From positions 50,462,167-50,526,166 of the forward strand of contig NC_052511.1 in NCBI RefSeq assembly GCF_014356525.2: DNA of 64,000 nucleotides, given 5' to 3'. This document shows positions 54,825 to 64,000 of this stretch, one piece after another. Source of the stretch: Nilaparvata lugens. Lineage: Eukaryota; Arthropoda; Insecta; Hemiptera; Delphacidae. The position numbers and the translations under genes are program-made. The notes under the pieces were generated by a model. It ran no database searches and had not been told where the DNA came from. It saw only the letters and a list, made by a program, of their open reading frames with translations. Each line of letters begins with the position of its first letter. Position 1 is the stretch's first letter.

Positions 54825-55043
54825 TCTATAATATAAAAACGAAAGAGCTGGCGGGAAAGGAAATTCACAAATGACGCATCACCACTTCTGATCTACTGGA
54901 CTGATTAACTCGAAATTGTGCTTATAGATTCTTCATTTACCAAGGATGGTTAATGTACAATTCTAAATTCTTCAAGATTACGTCAAGTTTTCAGTTTGTC
55001 AAGTTTTAGAATAGACCCTTGTGGAGCACGGGTTACCTGCTAG
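54825..55043 (+). mobile_element. Complete short Helitron-type element
   Basis: Preceded by A, starts TCTATAATATAAAAACG, ends with a hairpin and CTAG. The base after CTAG is A, not T, so the insertion site has mutated or is atypical. 219 bp. Confidence 0.7.
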
Positions 55044-55499
55044 ACTCAAATAGATTTTGTTCCAGAATTAATTATTGGTACTCAGAGAAAATAGTTCTCA
55101 ACCATTCTTATTTTCACTAGACCCAAACGAATATTTGCGTGTTATTATTATTAAACGATAGTCCAAATTCCCGGGCTGACAAATAATTTTTGAATAGTAG
55201 AGCTCATCGAATTTCCATCTAGCTGTTTACCCTGTTGTGAATTACAGCATTTAACTTGGCTTTCGTTTAATAATAATATAAATTGATTCATTAGCATTTG
55301 AATAATTGCAATATATCAGTAATTATTTCCATCTGTAGAATATTTGTGTTTTCATTTCACAAACGAATATCCTATCCCATCTAATAGTAGTATTCATCTC
55401 TGTATGATTTCACAAATTGGATATAGAAAGTAGTTACAATGAAAGATAGAACTGTAAATTTATAGATTAAGAATTAAATTTGTTTTTTGGTAATTCTTC

Positions 55500-55960
55500 A
55501 AAATGATATTCTAATATGTGAATATTTCCTATTCTAGTTATAATAATGTGAACCATTTCTCCTATGTTTAATTTGAAGCATCTAAATTTGAAAATCTAGA
55601 TTGTGAAAATGCATGAGTACTGAAAATTTTGTGAATTGAAGAACTACAAGACATAACCTATTTTGGACTATGTGTTACCTTAGTTTAGGAGGGGAATAGC
55701 ACAAGGTTACCTTATTTTTTCTCTCCTATAATTTAATGATAATAATGAGAATATTTCTTCTATGTTTAGTTTTGAAGCATCTAAATTTGAAAATCTACTT
55801 TGTGAAAATAATTAAGAACTGAAAATTTTGTGTTGTGAACAACTACAAGACTTAACCTATTTCTGTCTATGTGTGACCTTATCCAAATTTGGGAGAGGAA
55901 TAGCAGAAGGTCACCTTATTTTTCCTCTCCCTATCATTTTGATAATTTACTCATTGTATA
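55500..55960 (+). mobile_element. Two adjacent LINE 3'-end segments
   Basis: 55505-55730 and 55735-55960 repeat the same landmarks ('gaagcatctaaatttgaaaa', 'aactacaagac', 'ggttaccttatt'). Homologous to 45250-45510. Confidence 0.55.
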
Positions 55961-56279
55961 AATGGATAGAGAATGGATGAATCAAGAATAGATAAATAAA
56001 GTACTGTAGTAATACAAGTTTGAATGATCAAAACCGTATCCTAGGAATGAATACAGGAGATAGCCAAACTCGCATAGTGTTCAAACTCATAAAAAACACA
56101 ATCCACGAGTATCAGCTATCTTATAGTGACTCATAAATAGGTTAATCTTCAATTGTGTTGCAGCAATAATATCGGAATGGCCGGCTTAGGCTGGAAATTG
56201 AAGCTATTTCTCCAGCTGAGGTTTCAACAACTGATTGTCTCATTGCAGCCATAACACAGATAACGTGCAACTATAAAAT

Positions 56280-57430
56280 GGTGTGGTGAGAGGAGTGGTG
56301 AGAGGAGTGGTGAGAGGAGGAGGAGGAGGAGGAGGAAGAAGAGAAGGTGTTGGAGGAGGAGGAGGGAAAAGAAGAGAATGGAAAAGATGAGTGGGAGGGG
56401 AGGAGGAGGAGAAGGAGTAGAAGGAGGAGAATGAGAAGAAGGCGGAGGGGAGAAGGAGGAAATGGAAGAGGAACAAGAGGAGGATGAGGAGGAGAAGAAC
56501 GTTGAAGCGGTGGTGGTGTAGTAGGAAGAGGTGGAGGAAGAGGAGGAGGAGAGGGAAGAGGATGATGATGAGGAGGAGAAAAAGAAGGATGAGGAGGAGA
56601 ATAAGAAGAAGAAGAAGCAGGAGGAGGAGGATGATTAAAAGGAGAACGATGAGGGAGAGCAGAAGAAGGAAGATGAAGAGAAGGAAGAGTGGGTGGTGGA
56701 GAAGGTGGTTGAAGAAGAAAGAGGAGAAGTAGGAGGAGGATGAAGAAATATGAGTAGGAAGAGTGTTATGAAAAAATGAAGAGGAGGAGGAGGATGGAGA
56801 AGGATGAGATGAGAAGAGTTATGAAAAGAATGGAGAGAAGGAGGAGGAGGATTAGAGAAGAAGGAGGTAGTGGAGGAAGATGAGGAGGAGAAGAAGGAGA
56901 AGGAAAAGGAGGGGGATGAGGAGGAGGAAGAGGAGAAGGAGAAGAAAAAGGAGGACGATGCGGAAAAGGGAGACTATGAGGAAAAGGAGGAAGAGATGGA
57001 GGAGTAGGAGTAGGAGTAGGAGTAGGAGGAGGAGGAATAAGGAGGAGGTGGTGAAATGTAAAGAGGTGGAGAAGGAAGAGAGGGAAGAGAAGGATGATGA
57101 GAAGGAGCAGGAGGACAAGTGCGGGAAGGAGGATGAGGAAATAGGAATTGGAGGAGAAGAGAGAGGAGGAGGAGAAAGAAAGAAGAGGTGGAAAATGAGG
57201 AAGAGGATGATTGGGGTGTGGAGAAAGAGGCAGTCGGTGTCATCTCATAATTCCACCATTTATAACCCCATAAAAACTGTATTCCAATTTCACTGAGCAC
57301 ATTCCGTATTGAGGCTGTGCAATTTCATTCGTGGTTTATTGGTAGAGGAGTACAAAGAATAGAAGAGGAAGAAGAAGAATGAGGGCGAGGATGAGGAGGT
57401 GGAGGAGGAGAGGATAAGAAAAAGGATTAA
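56280..57430. repeat. Long GAGGAG-rich tract
   Basis: About 1.1 kb of purine-rich DNA interrupted at 57230-57350. Frames on both strands are low-complexity. Confidence 0.85.
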
Positions 57431-57542
57431 GGAAATTCAAAATTGGTAATTGTGAATCGTGAATGAGCAATTTGAATGATACAAAGTTTTATGAAGAGTT
57501 AACAACGAAATTAGATGAACGTTGATCAAGAATAGTAATGTA

Positions 57543-57880
57543 AGGCTAGCAACACACACATCGATTTTGGTCGTTCGAATTTTTATCGTACGACCAAAAC
57601 TTGAAGTAGATTTCAGACACATCGATTTTATAACGATTTCGATCGTGATCGTGCATTTTTAATGATTCGCATCAGCTGTTTGCCATCTTTTTGCTATATG
57701 GTAGTGAAGCCGATGGAAAGCTGGACGTTCAAACAAAATCAGCTTTTCAAACACATCGATTTCGGTCGTACGATAAAAAATCGAACGTTCAGTTTTCTAT
57801 AGTGGCGCAATGGAATGAATGATTACAAACACGTCGATCAACGATTTTTATCGTAAGGACGTCGTGTAGCAGCCGTCTAA
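57543..57880. mobile_element. Rep-G relative, rearranged
   Basis: GGCTAGCAACACACACATCG preceded by TAA; CACATCGATTT and TCGTACGA motifs recur four times in both orientations through 57850. Confidence 0.5.
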
Positions 57881-59430
57881 GACGAGGGAAGTTCGATCAA
57901 GAAAGTGGAGAGAAAATGATTAGGGGATGAATATCCTCTAAGTCCATTCAATATAGACAAAAAAGGGGGTGTGCTTGCAATTTATATTGTAGTTCTGATT
58001 TTCAATATATTATTTGGGTACATAAGAGAAGTCCAGAACCAATTTCTTCATGCAAAATTTCCTTGTGCTAGATACAGATTGGCCCAAAAACCTCGTATTT
58101 TCGGCTCATTTTCCAGTTTTAAGCTATTTCTGCCAAATCTTGTATTCGGACAGAAAAATTTGCTCCTGCCTTTTTTTTAGATTATAAAAGTATGAATAAA
58201 ATTATATCATTCGGAACTCTCTATCTTCAATGAGTACTGAGTTATGATTTTTCAAAAATGAGTGAAATTTGAAGAAAAAATCAATTTTGATGAATTTTAG
58301 TTTTTGATCAACAAAATTCTCATTGTTACCATTTAGATGTTTATTTCGAAATCCCTCTGGGCGTATTTTTGTGCTCTACAATCTGAGATCAGGTAGAGCG
58401 CTCTATCTCATATAGATTTTCAAGTACACCTGACAACAATGCTCCTTGTATTGTGAAAAACACCTAATTTTCAGCTTCAACCATCATCACTAACTACATT
58501 GTCCTCACATTGATATTTCGCACAATGACATGAGTTCATGAGATTATGTTCTATGAGAATCACCCGTTAGAAGCACTTCATTTCAGTATTTCCTAGTGGA
58601 GAGGCGTGCTTAAGGACACCTCAAGGATCAAAATTTCAAACACTCATAACTTTTGACACAATGCTCAGATTTCATCGTACTACACTTCATTCGTCTCGGC
58701 CAAAATCATGCATCATAAGTCAAATTCGGTCGAAAAATGGAAAATTTATTGTTGAGTGTACTTAAGCCCACATTCTAATACACAAAAAATGGCCAATTTT
58801 TATAAGGAACATAAGGACTAAGAGGAACATAAGAACTCTGTGGATAAGTTAACCTGAAATAGCATTCATGTTTGTACATCAGCGAGAATCAGATATCAGA
58901 CAATAGGAGGAGGGATAATGATGACACACAACAACAGAAGTGAGAGGGAAAATCAGAGATTGATCAAAGAGGAAAAGAATTCCAGAAAAGGAGTTTCAAA
59001 GTGAGAAGAATGCGGAATAGGAGTGATTCCGACAGAAGTAAAGAAGTGTGAATTTTGAACAAAAAAGAAATCGCGGGGAACAATAGGGAAGTGATTAGAA
59101 CAGTAGGATTAGAGTAGAAGAGAGGATTAGAGTGATATTGGTAGTATGAAAGAGATGGATAATGGAGAGAGAAGATAGGTGATGAAGGAATAAATTCGAG
59201 TACGCTACTAGATATCAGAATGCAGATTTAAGAGAAAACATAGCCCAGAGTTTGTAAGGCAGCACTTATGAGAAAAAATTATTTGAAGGAGGAAAGACAT
59301 TGGTGAGGAGGAAAGGAAAATGATAAAGAGTAGAAAGGAATGAAAAAAGTAGTGGTGAAGATGAAGGAGGAGAAGATGTGAGGATAAAAAGAGAAGTAAA
59401 ATACAATATAGGGGAAAACCAGGGAGCTAT
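57881..59430. other. Spacer, nothing assigned
   Basis: AT-rich to 58800, then A- and GA-rich. The frame 57971-58180 has no domain or splice context. Confidence 0.45.
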
Positions 59431-59511
59431 GGTTAGTTTTACACTGTCAGCATTCCTTATGACTTACACCAACGTAACCCATCCAACCAATGCTGACAGA
59501 TTAAACTGAAT
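59431..59511 (+). repeat. Rep-L stem-loop, copy L10
   Basis: 'cactgtcagcattccttatg' and 'ccaatgctgacagattaaac' pair well; the loop holds 'aacgtaacccatcc'. Confidence 0.65.
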
Positions 59512-59624
59512 CCCTATTACATGCAACCACCTTGTCATAAACATCTGTGAGAAGAATATTAGTTTCACAATTTTCAAGAAGACCTCCTCTGGTTCAGGCC
59601 TTCTCAAATATCTCGCAACATACT

Positions 59625-59943
59625 TCTAAACTCCCGTTATCTATGGTTCAATCGACGTTTATTCACCTCAAGCTGTGCCAGGCGTACTTTAAACCATGGA
59701 TTAAGGTGTGTTCTCCACATCTGCTCCCGCAACCCTAGTTTTAATACGTACTATGTGTTTGAATTTTCAGGTTGAATACTTTGTGATCTAAAGAACTACA
59801 ATGCTTAAAATCTTTCTAAACTCCAGTTATGTATGTTTCAGTCAACGCTTATTCACCTCAAGCTGTGTCAGGCGTACTTTAAACCATGGATCAAGGAGTG
59901 CTCCACATCTGTTCCCGCAACCCTAGTTTTAATACGTACTGTG
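59625..59943 (+). repeat. Direct duplication, 130-bp units 187 bp apart
   Basis: 59625-59755 and 59812-59943 share 'ttcacctcaagctgtg', 'aggcgtactttaaaccatgg' and 'ccgcaaccctagttttaata'. Confidence 0.8.
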
Positions 59944-60065
59944 GAGCGTTTTTTAACGGCTTCACATATGTAGGGTGAATCTTGTACTAAATCAACGGTG
60001 TAAGGTTATAAATTTTGTAATTGCGTACGTGGACGCTAAGTGTACACCAGACTGATTGATTCACT

Positions 60066-60111
60066 TCTTCTTCTTAGGTGCCGTCTCCGTTTCGAAGGTT
60101 GGCAATCATCA
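60066..60111 (-). mobile_element. 46-bp extremely truncated LINE copy with 15-bp target duplication
   Basis: Flanked by perfect ACTGATTGATTCACT (60051-60065, 60112-60126). The minus strand encodes MIANLRNGDGT, stop, then a GAAGAAGA tail: the same C-terminus as the LINE at 25963-26154. Confidence 0.85.
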
Positions 60112-60126
60112 ACTGATTGATTCACT

Positions 60127-61595
60127 ACAAGATTCAATACAATTGTCGGAATCGGAGAGGCCTAAACGCTCGCTCACCCTTGATTCGTCTTATGACAGAT
60201 TGTATGGTGATGAACTTTTTATAAGTAGTGTAGCGGACGCTAAACATGAATACGGATACCTTAAAATTATTACCTGTGAAGAATGAGCATACAAATCATA
60301 CAGGTCGAGCAAAAATCCGATGTAGATAATTTACGGGACTGCGTCTAATAAGTTCTGAAGGATTAAGATACGGTATTTGGACCAATATCGTTCAGAATAT
60401 ACTTCGAGAACAGAGTCTTGTCGGGTTTTAAGCTCTATTGTAGGAAATTATAGGATCTCTGGCTGCATCTGCTATACTGTTGATGTACTCGCTCCTAAGT
60501 CGAGGTTGGTAACAGATAAAAGCTGATATATGAGCAGGTAAGGACAAAGAACAAATATCTCGATCTGACCCCACTCACTACATCCACTTAGACCTGTTCC
60601 AATATCCAGCTTAATTCAATTATTCAATGATCGTATTCGATCGGTTCTTGATGAGAATAGAACGTATAGAGACACAATAATTGACAGGCTTAAGAAATAA
60701 TCGAACTCAGAAAACGAATTACAACAAAATTGAAAATATTATTATAAAAATATATGATCTCACAGTGCAGATTCAGAATATAATTTACAGATTGAAAGTG
60801 TTTCAACATTGACAAAAATGATTAGCAGTTTTCTTGTACTTGCATGATACCATGCGTGATTCGACAGAATTTACATTGATAAAATTTAACAGTTTTGAAA
60901 AAATAGTGAAAAATGAATATAAAAAAGTTTTTAAAACTGTTCGGGGTCGTGGTTCTGGCAGCGGAGGATAGTTAATCAACTACAAGTTCTTAGAAATTCT
61001 ATATGAATAAATTCTAGGCTCTTTAAACTAAAAGCGCTTGTCGGCGTGGCCAATAATTTAACGAAGAAAATTTTATATTTTTCTGCACTGAAATATTTTC
61101 GAAGCGTAGATTGGGGGCCCTTTAAACTTATAACTCACGTGAAATTCCTTGACGGTCGTGGTTTTCTCCTTATCAAAATCGTTTGGCGGCAGCAATCCAG
61201 GCTTCGGTCTCAGCACGTGGGGAATTTTAATTTAAATATCTCCTTCACCAAATTAATTAAGGGATAATTTAACTTTAAACTTTTAATTTATCGATTGCTG
61301 AACATAGATTTACGAATAACAAATGAATAGCCTAAAATATTGGCTCACAAAAATAAAACATATAAAACGAACGAGAATTTTTTACGAATAGGTCTTGGTA
61401 ACTATATAAAGAGATCTGAACGGTGAGGATTTCAAAAGGGAAGTGCTGTCTTTCTCTAAGCTTCTTGGCTAGAACCTTTCTTCTGAGAATCTCGGTGTAA
61501 AAAATTTGCATAAAAATTGCCATTGGTAGAACGATTATGACGTAGATGTGACGTCGTGGCAGGCAGTAGAATATAATTCCTTTAATTCAATTCAT
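60127..61595. other. Unassigned interval
   Basis: The frame 60056-60286 starts in the LINE insert and its target duplication and continues into this interval (…ESERPKRSLTLDSSYD…) without a known domain. Composition suggests an old retroelement remnant, but no LTR pair or RT motif was found. Confidence 0.35.
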
Positions 61596-62668
61596 ACTAG
61601 TAGTTCTGTGATAGTACTGTTGTTGTAATGTCTTACTTCTAAGTGAGGAATTTATTTCCTTGTGACAGTCTGTATGTTATTTTTAAAGCTGTGTTTATAT
61701 TTTTTGCTTTTTTATCATAATGTCATCTATACTTGAGCAATCTAAGCCTTGTTTTATTAACATGGAATGAATAGTTTAATCAAGAATTAGTGTTGTGGTT
61801 GTGACTATTTATTATTGAATTGTATGGTAAAGCTCAAATTGATTCCATATATGCATGTGTGAGAGTGTGTGTGTCTGCGTGTGTGAAAGTACATTTTGAT
61901 TAAAATTAGCAGTGTGTCAGTCTACTAACGGGCAAAAGACTTTGTTCTTTTTGGTTAGTAGTAATTTTATTTTGCTCTGTGAATATCATAAGTTTGTTTT
62001 TTTTCTCTTATATAATATTTTTTAGTTTTAAATTACAGTATGTTATTATACTCAAGAGAAGGAACTTGTACTATAATATGTTGTATTGTTTTGATGCAAA
62101 ATGAAAATTATTTGATTTGATTTGATTTGTGAACAGTAGACCTCGCGCCTCAGTAAGTTACATTGAACTGTTGTTATGTTTTCTCAAAAATTAATAAATA
62201 ATTTATCAATTTAAAATGTCTAGAAAAAATCCTAAATAAATATCGTACCGTGACGTGTCGTCCGGAATGTGAGTGTGAGCGCTGTTATCAGGTCTGGCTG
62301 CAAATGTCTACAACGTTGATGGAAAGATACATTTTCAGATGGTCGATGTTTTTGAACGGGTAGTATTATAGTCCACTAGACAGATGATTTATGATGAATA
62401 ATTCTATAGTCTGATTTTTACGGTAATATTGGCGTATGAAGGAGGCTTCTTTTTCCTTTTATATATCCTTGAAATGCAAAATTTCCAAAAACCTTGTATA
62501 TACGTCGACGCGCAATTTAAAAAGGAACATACCTGTCAAATTTCATGAAAATCTATTACCGTACCGCGTTTCGCCGTAAATGCTCAACATAAAAACATAT
62601 AAATATTTAAACATTAAGAGAAATGCCAAACCGTCGACTTGAATCTTGGACCTCACTTCGCTCGGTCA
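61596..62668 (+). mobile_element. Rep-C copy C4, split by a LINE fragment
   Basis: First 16 bases 'actagtagttctgtga' at 61596-61611; the rest continues at 62128 ('tgtgaacagtagacctcgcg') to 'cacttcgctcggtca' at 62668. Confidence 0.8.
61612..62127 (+). mobile_element. LINE 3' fragment with (ATTTG)n tail
   Basis: Inserted in C4 with target duplication TGTGA (61607-61611, 62128-62132). 516 bp, ends ATTTGATTTGATTTG. No RT coding part retained. Confidence 0.75.
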
Positions 62669-62684
62669 ATTAATAATAATAATA

Positions 62685-62745
62685 TTCGTATGGCTTTTAT
62701 TGGTGGGGAGCTCCTAACGGAAGTTCCACCTCGCCTGAAATTAAA
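62685..62745 (-). repeat. SINE/LINE tail module
   Basis: 'attcgtatggcttttattgg' and 'aagttccacctcgcctga' match the 3' region of SINEs S1-S3 and the segment at 41318. Confidence 0.55.
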
Positions 62746-62892
62746 TACTATTTCACATTGTATAATCTCGTCCAATATGTGTAAAACTTATTATCAGATA
62801 CTCCCGTGCCAACACTCGTACCAAAAATCAATCAATAAATAATTCAACTTAATTTCAATCAATAACACACCCCAGATCACGGAAAATACACC

Positions 62893-63054
62893 AGATATAC
62901 GCGCCGCGAACATGAGCGATTCACTTTAATCAGCTGACTATATCTGTATTTTCACAGAGAAACGGTATAAGATATACATTATAAAAAGATTGGCATCAGC
63001 TGATTAAAAACGAATTGCTCATGTTCGCGGCGCGTATATCTGTACGCACCTAAA
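62893..63054. repeat. Long hairpin with ATATACGCGCCGCGAACATG arms
   Basis: Left arm 62893-62940 pairs with 62996-63042 (both include 'cgcgccgcgaacatgagc' and TCAGCTGA). The right side ends CTGTACGCACCTAAA, like the end of rep-N. Confidence 0.7.
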
Positions 63055-63112
63055 GAAGCACCAATCATTACAATATCAGAAGTGCGAGCTCTAAGCTCTA
63101 AGCTGTACTTCA

Positions 63113-63347
63113 TATCGATATGAATACATCGGTGAAATACGCTCCAAAGGGATCCAAAAGGGGGCAGCAAGCGCCGCTCCCTGGAGGGCACCAATTTCGG
63201 GCGGGAAATCGGACGGGGAAATCAGTCCGGGAAGTTGGCAGCCCTGCTTTTCGGCCCTAGCTTGGCACACAGCCTCAGCTGCACTTCAGTCGTTCGTTTG
63301 GCGCCAAAACAGCAGCATGTGTGCCACTTTTCGCGCGCCCGCCAAAA
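63113..63347 (+). promoter_or_regulatory. Candidate DREF/E2F promoter of a gene running off the right edge
   Basis: In a CpG-rich block that stands out from the AT-rich window: DRE TATCGATA (63113-63120); E2F-type sites TTTCGGGCGGGAAA (63195-63208), palindromic TTTGGCGCCAAA (63297-63308), TTTTCGCGCGC (63328-63338) and CCCGCCAAAA (63338-63347). TCAGTC at 63286-63291 fits the insect Initiator (A+1 at 63288), and GCATGT at +28 matches DPE RGWYVT in five of six places. DRE plus E2F sites is the known arrangement of Drosophila replication genes such as PCNA. Product unknown; no coding exon is established to the right. Confidence 0.5.
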
Positions 63348-63549
63348 TTCGAAATCGGCGAAATATTGGCTGAGTGGCGTGGTTGAAACGCGAAGTCTAT
63401 CGTACCCCGATTTTCTCAAAAATCAGTGTGTATTCGATTATCAAAGTACTATTGAGTATATCATGTGATACAGTGTTGGAAATTGTTGAAATGTTGAATT
63501 GGTAGGCCTACTACTTGCAAAATAAGCCGGTAACTGAATTATTATTCCG

Positions 63550-63890
63550 AAAAATAAATAAATTTATTCCAGTGTAGGAATTCTGACTTGTTAGGCATCC
63601 TACAAAACCACCGGTATTCTAATTATTTGTAATAGATGTGAAACAAATTCTAGAAGAAGACGTAATTATTTCAAATATACGTGAAATAAATTTATTCGAG
63701 TGTGTAGGAATTCTGACTTGTTAGGCATCCTACAAAAACCCCGGTATTTTAATTATTTGTAATAGATGTGAAACAAATTCTAGAAGAAGACGTAATTATT
63801 TCAAATATACGTGAAATAAATTTATTCGAGTGTAGGAATTAATTTTGACTTGTTAGGGCTACTATAAAACTACCGGTATCTAAATAGTTT
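63550..63890 (+). repeat. Tandem repeat, unit about 131 bp, 2.6 copies
   Basis: Units begin 'aataaatttattcgagtgt' at about 63555, 63685 and 63816 and contain 'ctgacttgttaggcatccta' and 'aaattctagaagaagacgta'. If a gene starts at 63288, this array lies in its first exon or intron. Confidence 0.85.
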
Positions 63891-64000
63891 TCAAAAATCA
63901 TAGGGCCTAACACAATTTTAATACTAGTGTATGGACCCGCAAATTTGTTGATAGTTTTCAAAGTGTTCTCTTTATAGTTGAGTGTTTCAAAGATATTTTT

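Noticed and set aside
56240..57300. Several 80-140-codon Arg/Glu-rich or Ser/Leu-rich frames
   Set aside because: By-products of the GAGGAG tract on both strands.
63170..63195. CTCF-like sequence around 'cgctccctggagggc'
   Set aside because: Only a partial match to the core consensus; cannot be supported by eye.
63235..63468. 77-codon frame in the CpG-rich block considered as the first coding exon
   Set aside because: Its ATG lies upstream of the best Initiator and the opposite strand is equally open; composition alone explains it.

Overview
The window reads as AT-rich, transposon-saturated nuclear DNA of an insect. The one convincing gene has six short exons with canonical GT-AG introns, and the core-promoter and DREF/E2F motifs at the right edge are arthropod-like. 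The mix of repeats suggests a hemipteran, and a delphacid planthopper is my best guess; that is recognition of repeat style, not a database match.

Gene content is very low. The clear gene is a trypsin-type S1A serine protease on the plus strand (8866-17086). Six exons carry a complete His57/Asp102/Ser195 triad, Asp189, eight cysteines and, after the catalytic domain, an unusual 55-residue C-terminal extension rich in Glu and Asp. The exon(s) for the signal peptide lie upstream and were not found. A second gene probably starts at the right edge (about 63,290, plus strand): a CpG-rich block there holds a TATCGATA DRE, four E2F-type sites and an Inr/DPE pair, as in promoters of replication and cell-cycle genes; its coding part would lie outside the window.

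The rest is repeats, many definable from two or more copies here. Helitron-type elements: 1-145, 3575-4178, 28141-28257, 54825-55043. Rep-A, possibly Helitron-like, seven main copies: 189, 4182, 9994, 21142, 32718, 33529, 38147. Rep-C (5458, 22928, 28993, 61596). Rep-D (19985, 47803, 52075), one copy associated with a piggyBac-like remnant (48264-49491). Rep-E carrying CA microsatellites (25634, 36948). Rep-F, a 275-bp MITE with 7-bp target duplications (1308, 41987, 42696). Rep-G (21499, 50175, 57543). Rep-H (22402, 41951). Rep-I, TA-flanked (23761, 34088, 43051). Rep-K, with 42-bp terminal repeats (30114, 34947). Rep-N (28339, 54529). A tRNA-derived SINE with three copies, each inside an 11-12 bp target duplication (7564, 38302, 53539). 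Several LINE 3' fragments, two ending in the same reverse-transcriptase C-terminus followed directly by a GAA tail.

The least expected signal is a dispersed family of about 80-90 bp imperfect stem-loops (rep-L, ten copies, both orientations) with arms like CTGTCAGCATT / AATGCTGACAG, four of them clustered at 23.27-23.75 kb. Long GA/CT-rich tracts (24, 29.8, 40, 46.7, 51 and 56.3 kb) and several minisatellites fill much of the remaining space. Apart from the protease exons, the RT fragments and the piggyBac-like fragment, the open reading frames I examined are shadows of repeats or low-complexity DNA.
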